A stretch of 9,253 nt of DNA from Candidatus Nomurabacteria bacterium (GCA_031287975.1 JAITSF010000072.1:1-9253), one strand, 5' to 3'; positions 1 through 6,312 are shown, counted from the first letter of the stretch. Numbers and translations: made by a program. The notes: generated by a model not told the origin, from the sequence alone.

Positions 1-1
1 A

Positions 2-853
2 CCATTTCGCACCAATGGAGCTGACCGAGCGACAGGGTCCCCACCCGAGTCCGGCTTGCCGGACCCGGGTATGGGGATGTCGCCCGGCTCAGATCGCTTG
101 GGGCGGAAGGGCTTGTTTGAAGTTAGTTTAGGAGATTCGTCAATAACTGATCATTGGGTTTTTCGTCAACTCGACAAAGCGAGGGCGAAAATCGACAAGT
201 TGTTGGGAGAATTTCGGTTTGCGGAGGCTTATGATGTTTTGTATCACACAGTTTGGGATGACGTAGCGGATTGGTATGTTGAGAGCAGCAAAATTGAGGA
301 AACTAACACCTTGCAATTTGTATTAGAATATGTTCTAAAATTAGCCCATCCATTTGCGCCATTTGTTACGGAAACGATTTGGCAATCTCTGTTAAGTGTT
401 GACAAATCTACAACGTTGTTAATTTCACAACAATGGCCAAAAAAGCTGAAATTTAGCGCTTGGGCAGCGGCTGATTTCGATAAAATTATCAACATTGTGC
501 GCGAAATTCGCAAAGCCAATATCGAGCTGGGTGGTGGGCAGAGAAGTTTGCAAACTAATAATAAATTTGTGTTAGAGCAAGCCGATTTGGTTAAACATTT
601 AGCCAAAGTCAGCGCTGTTGAGACAGGGCAGAGTGGGCTAAAGCTGGACAGCACTGATTTTGAGCTGTACCTCAGCGCCAGCGACGCCGAAATCGGGCGT
701 TTTAGCGACAACCGCGCCACAGCCGAAGCCGCTAAAGCTGCCAAAATCAAGGTGCTCGAAGCGCGTTTGGCTAATAAATCTTATGTCGAGCGAGCGCCGA
801 CCGAGTTGGTAGCCGAAACTCGCGCCGAGCTAGCGAAGTTGAAAAAAACCTAA
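2..853 (+). CDS. valS: Valine--tRNA ligase, C-terminal part (5' end outside window or disrupted)
   Basis: Class I aminoacyl-tRNA synthetase that charges tRNA-Val in the cytoplasm; only the C-terminal portion is here. The reading frame is open from the window edge to TAA at 851-853, so no true start is visible. From about 150 the protein follows ValRS closely: ITDHWVFRQLDKA, then VWDDVADWY, then LAHPFAPFVTETIWQSL of the helical anticodon-binding domain (about 150-420), and finally the C-terminal arm containing LEARLANKSYVERAP (about 720-850), which in the family forms a coiled coil contacting tRNA. The first 37 or so codons do not look like ValRS. The expected NKLWN-type segment shortly before the anticodon-binding domain is missing, and its place is taken by Gly/Pro/Arg-rich sequence encoded by the inverted repeat at 21-92. 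The gene may carry an in-frame insertion, be truncated, or lie at a rearrangement or assembly junction. Identity of the part after 115 is secure. Confidence 0.9.
   Translation, partial: PFRTNGADRATGSPPESGLPDPGMGMSPGSDRLGRKGLFEVSLGDSSITDHWVFRQLDKARAKIDKLLGEFRFAEAYDVLYHTVWDDVADWYVESSKIEETNTLQFVLEYVLKLAHPFAPFVTETIWQSLLSVDKSTTLLISQQWPKKLKFSAWAAADFDKIINIVREIRKANIELGGGQRSLQTNNKFVLEQADLVKHLAKVSAVETGQSGLKLDSTDFELYLSASDAEIGRFSDNRATAEAAKAAKIKVLEARLANKSYVERAPTELVAETRAELAKLKKT
21..92. repeat. Long GC-rich imperfect inverted repeat (hairpin) in frame with valS
   Basis: The arms 21-54 and 59-92 pair around a 4-nt CTTG loop (55-58). The inner stem is 43-54 with 59-70, one A/C mismatch. The middle stem is 38-42 with 73-77 after an AT bulge. 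The outer stem is 21-34 with 78-92, with one mismatch and one bulged C. In all, about 30 base pairs form in 72 nt. A smaller hairpin, CCATT (2-6) with AATGG (14-18), stands just upstream. The block is much richer in G+C than its surroundings and remains open in the valS frame. The shape recalls palindromic elements that insert in frame into genes, such as the Rickettsia palindromic elements, but I recognise no known family. The end of a structured intervening RNA or an assembly artefact are alternatives. Confidence 0.75.
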
Positions 854-860
854 AAAACTA

Positions 861-889
861 TTGTTTTGCGATTATGGTTGTGCTAACAT
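861..889 (+). promoter_or_regulatory. Extended -10 promoter for the surface-protein gene
   Basis: A -35 like TTGTTT (861-866), a 17-nt spacer, and the extended -10 TGCTAACAT (881-889). The predicted transcription start, about 896-898, falls on or next to the ATG at 898, so the mRNA would be leaderless. This also argues against the ATG at 874, which would lie upstream of the transcription start. Confidence 0.6.
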
Positions 890-897
890 GGGGTTAT

Positions 898-2181
898 ATG
901 AAACGGTCGGTGATAATATTTACAGTGATGACAATGACTCTAGGGGTCGTTTTGGGGTTTTCCACAGTTTCGGCTGATCCGGCTAGTGATACTAAAACTA
1001 CCGACCTAAACGTCTCGGTCGGCGAAGTTATTCAGCTGAACATCGGCAACTGTGGCACTACTGCCGCTCGGGCTGTTAGTATGTCAGTCGGCTCGGGCGG
1101 TTTTTCGTCCTGTAAAATTTCCGTCGAAGTCGGCACTAACGCCGAAGGTTATAAACTGTTTATCAACTCTGTTGACACTACTACTTATCATGTTTCAGCT
1201 AACGGATTAGGCGAAGATTTAACTAACAAATATTTCGACGGTTCGACCGACGGTGCTACTAACTTAGTGTTGGTAACCAGTGAAATCCCGAGTACGGTAA
1301 TAGACACCACTAAATTTATCCCGCCATTTACCGCTACCACCGCGGCGCCGGCTGCAATGTCGAACCTTTCGGTGTCAGCTTGGGGTTTTGCGGTGCCTAA
1401 CACACAAGGTTCGATTGCCGCTTTTGACTCCAGTTACGCAATCTATGCCGATACCAGCAGCGCTGCCACTGGTAAATATGCCGCCGTACCGACCGCCCAG
1501 ACCCAGATTCGCGCCCGCACCGGTGCGGTTAATTCCCAAGTTACTGATGTTTATTTCGGCACACGGGTATCGTCAACGCAAGTGCCTGGCGACTACAAGG
1601 GCGTAGTGCTGTTTTCAGCAGTTGGCGAAGCGCCGTCAACATCGGGCGGCTCGGGCGATAACAATGTTGGTGCTGGCGGTCAGATTGGCGGTCAAGATAT
1701 CACTCGCACACCGGCTGATGCCGGCACTGGTACTTATCAACCGCACGAGCTAACCTATGTTGATACTGCTGACGGCACGCCAGAACCGACCGGTCCGGCT
1801 GGTGTAACCAAAACCAAATCTGCCTCTATACCGGCTGCTAGCCAGCAGGTTAATAGCACCTTATCGCTGGTCGCGGGCGCTGTTTTAGTCGGCGCTGTGG
1901 CGTGGTTGTTGGCGCTGCTGTTGGGCAAGAAATTCGATGTCCTGCTATTAGCCGTCGGCACCCACAAACACAAAGTCGCCGAGACTGTCAAGCACTACAC
2001 CAAACTAACCGCCGCCGACAGTGTGCTTTACGACGTCTTCGAAGAAATGTCCGGCAAACCGCTGCTGCTAATCGAAAAAATCTCCAAACGCCGCGCCACC
2101 AAAATCAGCAAAGCTCTCGAAAACGACGGCGCTGAGGCTAAGATTCGAGCGCATCGCCAGCCAAAGAAAAAGCGCCAATAA
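898..2181 (+). CDS. Exported, membrane-anchored surface protein with L7/L12-like cytoplasmic tail
   Basis: 427 residues. A signal peptide (1-26, positive MKR start, hydrophobic core, cleavage after VSA) leads to a Ser/Thr/Ala-rich extracellular region (about 27-230). Its end, with VTDVYFGTRV and PGDYKGVVLFSAVGE, resembles the beta-sandwich ends of CPR surface proteins. A Gly/Ser/Thr/Pro linker (about 231-320) reaches one membrane helix (about 322-343) followed by GKK, which by the positive-inside rule puts the C-terminus in the cytoplasm. The tail (about 345-418) resembles the ribosomal L7/L12 C-terminal domain: it begins KFDVLLLAVG, ends ALENDGAEAKIR, and has a plausible beta-alpha-alpha-beta-alpha-beta order; the extreme C-terminus is basic. 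ATG 898 is chosen over an in-frame ATG at 874 because the signal peptide then starts properly and the promoter ends just before it. Function unknown; an adhesin or envelope-sensing protein is possible. Confidence 0.85.
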   Translation: MKRSVIIFTVMTMTLGVVLGFSTVSADPASDTKTTDLNVSVGEVIQLNIGNCGTTAARAVSMSVGSGGFSSCKISVEVGTNAEGYKLFINSVDTTTYHVSANGLGEDLTNKYFDGSTDGATNLVLVTSEIPSTVIDTTKFIPPFTATTAAPAAMSNLSVSAWGFAVPNTQGSIAAFDSSYAIYADTSSAATGKYAAVPTAQTQIRARTGAVNSQVTDVYFGTRVSSTQVPGDYKGVVLFSAVGEAPSTSGGSGDNNVGAGGQIGGQDITRTPADAGTGTYQPHELTYVDTADGTPEPTGPAGVTKTKSASIPAASQQVNSTLSLVAGAVLVGAVAWLLALLLGKKFDVLLLAVGTHKHKVAETVKHYTKLTAADSVLYDVFEEMSGKPLLLIEKISKRRATKISKALENDGAEAKIRAHRQPKKKRQ

Positions 2182-2209
2182 TTTTGCGACGGTCAAAGTC
2201 TTGCAAAAT
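2181..2209 (+). terminator. A/T-rich hairpin after the surface-protein gene, possible weak terminator
   Basis: ATTTTGC (2181-2187) pairs with GCAAAAT (2203-2209), and the inner GAC (2188-2190) pairs with GTC (2198-2200), leaving a TT bulge and a 7-nt loop. It starts on the last base of the stop codon. No U-tract follows, so it may instead be an mRNA 3' end stabiliser. Its right arm overlaps the -35 of the next promoter. Confidence 0.35.
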
Positions 2210-2228
2210 AACAAATATTTGTTAGCAT
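2201..2228 (+). promoter_or_regulatory. Extended -10 promoter for the adenylating-enzyme gene
   Basis: A -35 like TTGCAA (2201-2206), a 16-nt spacer, and the extended -10 TGTTAGCAT (2220-2228). The start ATG at 2236 lies 7 nt beyond the -10, so transcription is predicted to begin at or one base before the A of the ATG. No Shine-Dalgarno sequence precedes the gene, consistent with a leaderless message. Confidence 0.55.
2209..2224. promoter_or_regulatory. Perfect 16-bp palindrome, candidate operator
   Basis: TAACAAATATTTGTTA is identical to its reverse complement. It occupies the spacer between the -35 and -10 of the promoter for the gene at 2236 and overlaps the extended -10, where a bound homodimeric repressor would block RNA polymerase. 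The regulator is not identifiable in the window. An A/T-rich palindrome of this size could also be chance. Confidence 0.45.
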
Positions 2229-2235
2229 AAGATCA

Positions 2236-4080
2236 ATGAGCGAAAATAAAATAAAATTAAAGACCGGTCAGTCTGTTTATGAGCATTTGCGCCAGGCTGC
2301 CCAGGTTCGGCCGCGGAAAGTTTCGCAGGATTATTACGGCTCTCAGTCAACTTACGCCGAGGATTTGAGGAAAATTGACAACTTCGCCCGCGCGATTAAC
2401 AAACTTAACCAAAACCCTGACGGCACGCTGGCCTTTTCGACATTGATTCATCCGTCTAACTTGATCGGCTATATGGCTCAAAACAAACAGGGCCGGCCAG
2501 CCAGCTTCATCAACCCCACAGTTATCAGGGACAACCCAGAGCTAGCGCTGGACAAGCTCGATACCGAGACACTGTTCATTTCCGAGCCATTTTATCACAC
2601 CGCCAAGGAAGGTATCGCTAGCAGCAAAGTCAAAAATATCATTATCGTGCCGCTAACCGAAGGCGCCACGGATGAAAAAGACTTGATAACCGATGTCCGG
2701 GAACATAAGGGCGGTGTGGTCAAGTCGCTGCCGACCAGTTTGATCCTGAAAAACCTGCAAAAAGGCTATCGAGCTATCAAAAAGGCCGATCTAATCCCAG
2801 GCGTAAATTACTACAACTACGACGAGTTTATAGCTGCAGCAGCCGGCGACAAAACTCCGGTCGCCAACCGGCCGCGGCCAAACCGGCCGACCCTCTATCT
2901 ACACACCTCCGGCACCACCGGCGCGCCCAAAATCGTCCCCAAAAGCGACAACAGTTTCACACTGTCGCACAATGCTTATATGAGCCTGGACGGCCTGGAT
3001 GTGAAACCTGACGACAGGAGCAGCAGCTATTATCCGCTGTTTCCGACTACGATGATGCAGTGGGCGCTGACGACTTGGATCGAAGGTATCGAGCAGGTCG
3101 AAAACCCGCTAGCGGGTTTTAACGGTCTGGCGGCCCGGCGTATTCACGACCAACGTGTTACCGTTGCGACTTTGAATACGCAAGCTTACCGGTCTTTTCT
3201 GACCACGCCGCTAGAAGCCGGTTCGATGCCGTTTTTCTGGTTTCCGGCTGGCGGCGGTGAATATTTGGAGCTGCGGATTGCCCAAGAGTTGAACCGCCGT
3301 TTTCAGGAGCTGGGAATGCCAAACGCTCTGGTTTTGAGCTATGGCTTTTCCGAGGGGAATCCTGGCACGCACATGATGATCAAGCCGTTTACTAATTACA
3401 ATCCCGAGCGGGCCAATGTGGTTGGCCGTGGTGTTGGTCGGGCCAGGGCTCGGGTTGTCGGGCCAGATGGCCGGGAGGTGTCACGTGGGAAGCGAGGTTT
3501 GGTTGAGGTCAAGCCGGACTCCAAACCTTTTCCATATCTGGGACGCGAAGATGAATGGCATTGCAAATGGACTAAGGATGGTTATTACAAAACCGAAGAT
3601 GTCGGCGTGATGGACGAGAGCGGGCATTTGCACGTTGAAGGCCGTCACAAGCACCGTTTTGTCGGCCGCGATGGGGAAGAGCATTACTTATTTGACATCA
3701 ATCGCGTGGTCAACGGAAACCCCAAGACTTTGCGGGCGATTCCGGTGGAATTGGCTTATAAAGTCAAGGGCAAGGCTGGTGCGGTGGTGGCCTTTGTCCA
3801 GCTTAAACCTGGCCAGGAAAGCCACGCCGAAGCTGTGTTGCATGACCTAATTACTCGAGCTAAGAAGGATTTGAAGCCTGGCGCTCGGCCGCTGGCTTAC
3901 CGCTTTGTCAAAACTTTTCCGATTGACGGTTCGACCAAGACTGACCTCAAGACACTATCCCAGCAAAGAGAGTTATTTTACACCATTGAAAAGGGCGACA
4001 TTGTGGCAGTTAGTTTTGCCGCTAATGGAAAAATCGTTAAAAAACCAGTTCGCAAAATTAAAATTACCACAAAGTTTTAA
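2236..4080 (+). CDS. AMP-forming adenylating enzyme (ANL superfamily, acyl-CoA/acyl-ACP synthetase-like)
   Basis: 614 residues. ANL enzymes activate a carboxylate with ATP to an acyl-adenylate and usually pass it to CoA, a carrier protein or an amine. Visible core motifs: the phosphate-binding HTSGTTGAPK (223-232), SYGFSEG (368-374, adenine-binding A5), TEDVG (453-457, A7, with the ribose-binding Asp 455 kept but Glu where Gly is usual), GRHKHRFV (469-476, hinge A8) and FPIDGSTKTDL (561-571, A10, with the likely catalytic Lys 568). All catalytic elements are therefore present. About 40 extra, basic residues follow A10 and end in ITTKF. The N-terminal 210 residues are divergent. There is no signal peptide, so the protein is cytoplasmic. 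No acyl carrier protein, thioesterase or condensing enzyme lies beside it, and the substrate cannot be told from sequence. The ATG at 2236 fits the promoter spacing. The superfamily is certain; the exact reaction is not. Confidence 0.9.
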   Translation: MSENKIKLKTGQSVYEHLRQAAQVRPRKVSQDYYGSQSTYAEDLRKIDNFARAINKLNQNPDGTLAFSTLIHPSNLIGYMAQNKQGRPASFINPTVIRDNPELALDKLDTETLFISEPFYHTAKEGIASSKVKNIIIVPLTEGATDEKDLITDVREHKGGVVKSLPTSLILKNLQKGYRAIKKADLIPGVNYYNYDEFIAAAAGDKTPVANRPRPNRPTLYLHTSGTTGAPKIVPKSDNSFTLSHNAYMSLDGLDVKPDDRSSSYYPLFPTTMMQWALTTWIEGIEQVENPLAGFNGLAARRIHDQRVTVATLNTQAYRSFLTTPLEAGSMPFFWFPAGGGEYLELRIAQELNRRFQELGMPNALVLSYGFSEGNPGTHMMIKPFTNYNPERANVVGRGVGRARARVVGPDGREVSRGKRGLVEVKPDSKPFPYLGREDEWHCKWTKDGYYKTEDVGVMDESGHLHVEGRHKHRFVGRDGEEHYLFDINRVVNGNPKTLRAIPVELAYKVKGKAGAVVAFVQLKPGQESHAEAVLHDLITRAKKDLKPGARPLAYRFVKTFPIDGSTKTDLKTLSQQRELFYTIEKGDIVAVSFAANGKIVKKPVRKIKITTKF

Positions 4081-4091
4081 TTTGTGGTAAT
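4063..4091. repeat. Perfect 11-bp inverted repeat across stop codon and promoter
   Basis: ATTACCACAAA (4063-4073) pairs perfectly with TTTGTGGTAAT (4081-4091) around a 7-nt loop that contains the TAA stop of the adenylating enzyme. In RNA it could act as a weak terminator or 3' stabiliser, though only a short mixed A/T run follows. In DNA its arms coincide with the -35 and -10 of the promoter for the gene at 4121, so it could be an operator. Confidence 0.6.
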
Positions 4092-4093
4092 AT
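4064..4093 (+). promoter_or_regulatory. Promoter for the 7TM/CAP gene pair
   Basis: A -35 like TTACCA (4064-4069), an 18-nt spacer, and the extended -10 TGGTAATAT (4085-4093). Transcription is predicted to start near 4100, giving a leader of about 20 nt that carries GAGAGGG (4107-4113), a Shine-Dalgarno site 7 nt before the ATG at 4121. Unlike the neighbouring genes, this one has a conventional leader. Confidence 0.45.
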
Positions 4094-4120
4094 TAGTAGT
4101 ATTAAAGAGAGGGTAATCAA

Positions 4121-5080
4121 ATGTTAAACATACTAATGTATATTGTTGTGGCGCTGACAATCACTGTCGGCGTGGCGGTGTTTTCGAGCAACCGAAACCA
4201 AAAGGGACGGTTCTCGGCTATGGGATTGTCGCTGGCAATTTTAGGGGCGGCATCGTGGGTGCTGTTTATCCAGTTGTTCCGCAATGCCAGCAACGAAAGC
4301 GACGCTAGCTTTTTCCACCAAATTTTCGCGGTTACGGCGCTGGCGATACCGTTTGGTTGTCTGCTGTATGCGGTAAGTTTATTGAGGCGCAAAGCTTTGG
4401 CAATCACGATATCAGTGGCGGCTTTGCTGATTTCTGTTGTAGTCGGCGGTTTAATCTTGCTTAACGATAATTTATTCTATTCCAATATTGTTATATCTAA
4501 AGACAATAATTACAGTATTTTGGCAGACAGCCCAGTTACTGCGGTGTATTTTAGTGTTTTTGGGGTATTTTTCATCTCGTCTATTATTATAATTATAGCT
4601 AGAGCTTTGAGAAGTAAAAATGCCGTCTTTAAGCAGGGCTTGATTTGTTTAGCTTGTTGTTTAATCTTGTCATCTTCACTTAGTAGCGCCACTAATATTA
4701 TTCTACCTATCATCGGACAAAACGGTCTGTTTTGGGTCGGTCCGTTGTCGGTGTCAATCACGATGCTATTTGCTTATTTCATCACATTGCGCTACAAGTT
4801 GTTTATCAACAGTAGCCGACTGTTGCGCTACCTGACATACTTAGTCGCGGTAACAGTCGCCGCTATGATTTACACCTGTCTATTTTTCGTAATCTTCGGT
4901 CTGATTTTCCGGGGCGCCAAACCGTCTAATGAGATTATAATTTTTAACTTTATCACAATGATTATTATTATTCTGTTGATGCCGTCTATCAACAGCTCGA
5001 TCAACCGGACGAAGAAACTGATATCTGAAAACGGCGTCGCGCCGGAGGTGGTAGATGAAGAAAAAATCTCAGCCAAATAA
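4121..5080 (+). CDS. Polytopic membrane protein, like histidine-kinase 7TM sensor module without a kinase
   Basis: 319 residues with about nine hydrophobic helices (near 3-21, 32-52, 66-87, 92-114, 142-160, 172-196, 203-222, 236-263 and 271-290). The first seven, ending in a Pro-Ile-Ile-Gly turn, WVGPL and the juxtamembrane FAYFITLRYKLF (217-228), match the pattern of the N-terminal 7TM region found in some bacterial histidine kinases, where that last motif normally leads into a cytoplasmic signalling domain. Here two more helices and a short charged tail follow; there is no histidine-phosphotransfer helix, ATPase domain or other output domain. Translation starts at the ATG preceded by GAGAGGG. 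Its last 26 nt overlap the CAP gene at 5055, implying translational coupling and a shared role. It may sense an envelope signal or simply assist export or assembly of the CAP protein. Membrane topology is clear; the family assignment is moderate. Confidence 0.8.
   Translation: MLNILMYIVVALTITVGVAVFSSNRNQKGRFSAMGLSLAILGAASWVLFIQLFRNASNESDASFFHQIFAVTALAIPFGCLLYAVSLLRRKALAITISVAALLISVVVGGLILLNDNLFYSNIVISKDNNYSILADSPVTAVYFSVFGVFFISSIIIIIARALRSKNAVFKQGLICLACCLILSSSLSSATNIILPIIGQNGLFWVGPLSVSITMLFAYFITLRYKLFINSSRLLRYLTYLVAVTVAAMIYTCLFFVIFGLIFRGAKPSNEIIIFNFITMIIIILLMPSINSSINRTKKLISENGVAPEVVDEEKISAK
5044..5049 (+). promoter_or_regulatory. Shine-Dalgarno site inside the upstream gene
   Basis: GGAGGT lies 5 nt before the ATG at 5055, inside the last codons of the 7TM gene. 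It fixes the start of the CAP protein and supports translation coupled to the overlapping upstream gene. Confidence 0.75.
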
Positions 5081-5975
5081 TTCTCTGAAAGTCGTTCTGT
5101 CGCTGAACGCGATAGCGATTATTGTGGTTGGTTTGATTATTGCCAACGCTATCAACCCAGGGTTTGGTTTTGATCTGCGAGTGGTCAACGAGCGCTCGGA
5201 TGTGGCGGCTGGTTCGGGCAAGACGGTAAGGCTGTCGGACAATAATATAGCTAGTCAACTGACGCTGTACGAGGATAATTACTCGACTGGCGGGCTGTTG
5301 CCGAGCGGCGAGCTGTGGCCGGAAACTTCACTGGAGATTTACCAGACAGCGGATATTGATTTGTGTGTCGAGCTGGGCGCTAGTGTGCGCGGCGAGCTGT
5401 ATTGGCAGACTTCTAATACCAGCGTGATTGACTCTTTTTACGACACTTCGCGCGAGTATTTGGGCTTTCCGAACGACCGCTGTAAAATGCCGCATATTGT
5501 CGGGGTGGGCGCCACAACTATTACCGCCGGTACTTACGACGGTGTAGCTCGCGATGTTATTGATGTAGTGGTTTTGCCGATCCCGACAGAGAAGTGGAAG
5601 AACGAAGTTTTGAAATTGGTCAACCACGAGCGCGCCAAGTTGGGGCTGACAGGTCTGATTTGGGGCGATGCTTGCGCCGAGGCGGCTGATCTCAGGGCGC
5701 GCGAAATTGAGCAAAATTACTCTCACGACCGTCCGGACGGCGAAAGCTGGTCGACAGCTTGTCCAGTGCCAGACAGCGGCGGCAGCAGTGGTGAAAATAT
5801 CCACATGGGCTACTCGGCGGTGTCGCCGGTTACCACTGTTGAGGGTTGGCTGAACTCGCCGGAACACCGCGCTAATATCCTCAGCGACAAATACACTAAG
5901 CTTTCGGTCGGATTTCATTTCGATGTTGACTCGGAATTCCGCACTTATTGGACGCAATATTTTACGACGTGGTAG
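5055..5975 (+). CDS. Membrane-anchored protein with Ig-like region and CAP (SCP/PR-1) domain
   Basis: 306 residues. One N-terminal hydrophobic helix (about 12-34) without a clear cleavage site acts as a membrane anchor or uncleaved signal. Residues about 50-172 look like a beta-rich, bacterial Ig-like region (LYWQTSNTSVIDSF and later VGVGATTITAGTY), with Cys 104 and Cys 143 possibly bonded. Residues about 180-306 form a CAP domain: WKNEVLKLVNHERAKLG opens it, and the four cleft residues are present as His 224 (SHDRPDG), Glu 247 (GENIHMG) and Glu 270/His 271 (SPEHRANIL); Cys 207 and Cys 236 may form a disulfide. CAP proteins act outside the cell; in bacteria their biochemical role is mostly unknown, with lipid, metal or cell-wall ligands proposed. 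The start is supported by GGAGGT 5 nt upstream. The gene overlaps the 7TM gene by 26 nt and ends 1 bp from a convergent gene. Confidence 0.92.
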   Translation: MKKKSQPNNSLKVVLSLNAIAIIVVGLIIANAINPGFGFDLRVVNERSDVAAGSGKTVRLSDNNIASQLTLYEDNYSTGGLLPSGELWPETSLEIYQTADIDLCVELGASVRGELYWQTSNTSVIDSFYDTSREYLGFPNDRCKMPHIVGVGATTITAGTYDGVARDVIDVVVLPIPTEKWKNEVLKLVNHERAKLGLTGLIWGDACAEAADLRAREIEQNYSHDRPDGESWSTACPVPDSGGSSGENIHMGYSAVSPVTTVEGWLNSPEHRANILSDKYTKLSVGFHFDVDSEFRTYWTQYFTTW

Positions 5976-5976
5976 C

Positions 5977-6267
5977 TCAGGCGGCGCGGGAATGGTAAAT
6001 TTTCCAGGGGTCTTGCAGGCTTTTTTCGGCGTCCTTGCCAGTATCATGACCGACAGCTCGGATCGAGCGCGGGTCGATATAGTGGTTCTGCCAAGAGCCA
6101 GCGTCGGATTGGTGGGGATGTTGCTCGATTTGGATTTTAGCGGCGTTGGTATCAGCTGAACTGTCTAGCGTAACATGCGACATAGCTGTCTGCAGCGGCG
6201 CTAAGACCGCCCCAACCGCTAAAGCAGCCAGTGTCAACTGATTCGATTTTTGTTTTAATTTTTCCAT
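5977..6267 (-). CDS. Small exported protein of unknown function, histidine-containing
   Basis: 96 residues on the minus strand. A Lys-rich start (MEKLKQK) and hydrophobic core (LTLAALAVGAVLAPL, 11-25) make a signal peptide with likely cleavage near 28-30. The mature part is about 66 residues, hydrophilic, with six histidines (31, 50, 52, 62, 74, 92), two tryptophans and no cysteine. No family is recognised. It is judged real because a near-consensus promoter points into it, GGGGAGG (6270-6276 on the plus strand as CCTCCCC) stands just before the ATG, and the export signal is well formed. An in-frame GTG at 6288 would overlap the -10 and is rejected as the start. The stop lies 1 bp from the stop of the convergent CAP gene. 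The histidines could bind metal, which is speculative. Confidence 0.75.
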   Translation of the reverse strand: MEKLKQKSNQLTLAALAVGAVLAPLQTAMSHVTLDSSADTNAAKIQIEQHPHQSDAGSWQNHYIDPRSIRAVGHDTGKDAEKSLQDPWKIYHSRAA

Positions 6268-6276
6268 TACCTCCCC

Positions 6277-6305
6277 ATTGTAGCACACTTTTTCAAAAAA
6301 GTCAA
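6277..6305 (-). promoter_or_regulatory. Near-consensus promoter for the small exported protein
   Basis: Read on the minus strand: -35 TTGACT (6305-6300), a 17-nt spacer, and the extended -10 TGCTACAAT (6285-6277). It is the best-matching promoter in the window. Only 9 nt separate the -10 from the ATG (6267), so transcription would begin within or just after the GGGGAGG, leaving a leader of about 2-4 nt. Confidence 0.7.
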
Positions 6306-6312
6306 GGGGCAG

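Noticed and set aside
21..92. Group II intron domain V/VI or a Rho-independent terminator
   Set aside because: The stem lacks the catalytic triad, tetraloop and bulge pattern of domain V, and no U-tract follows; the frame also stays open through it.
244..750. 168-codon open frame on the minus strand opposite valS
   Set aside because: It mirrors the ValRS coding region and has a low-complexity Leu/Ser/Ala translation without recognisable motifs.
874..897. Upstream in-frame ATG at 874 as start of the surface protein
   Set aside because: It lies inside the predicted promoter and adds residues before a signal peptide that begins properly at 898.
5328..6047. 239-codon open frame on the minus strand opposite the CAP gene
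   Set aside because: It is antisense to a well-supported CAP domain, has no export or family motif, and would overlap the small exported gene; its openness follows from codon bias of the plus-strand gene.
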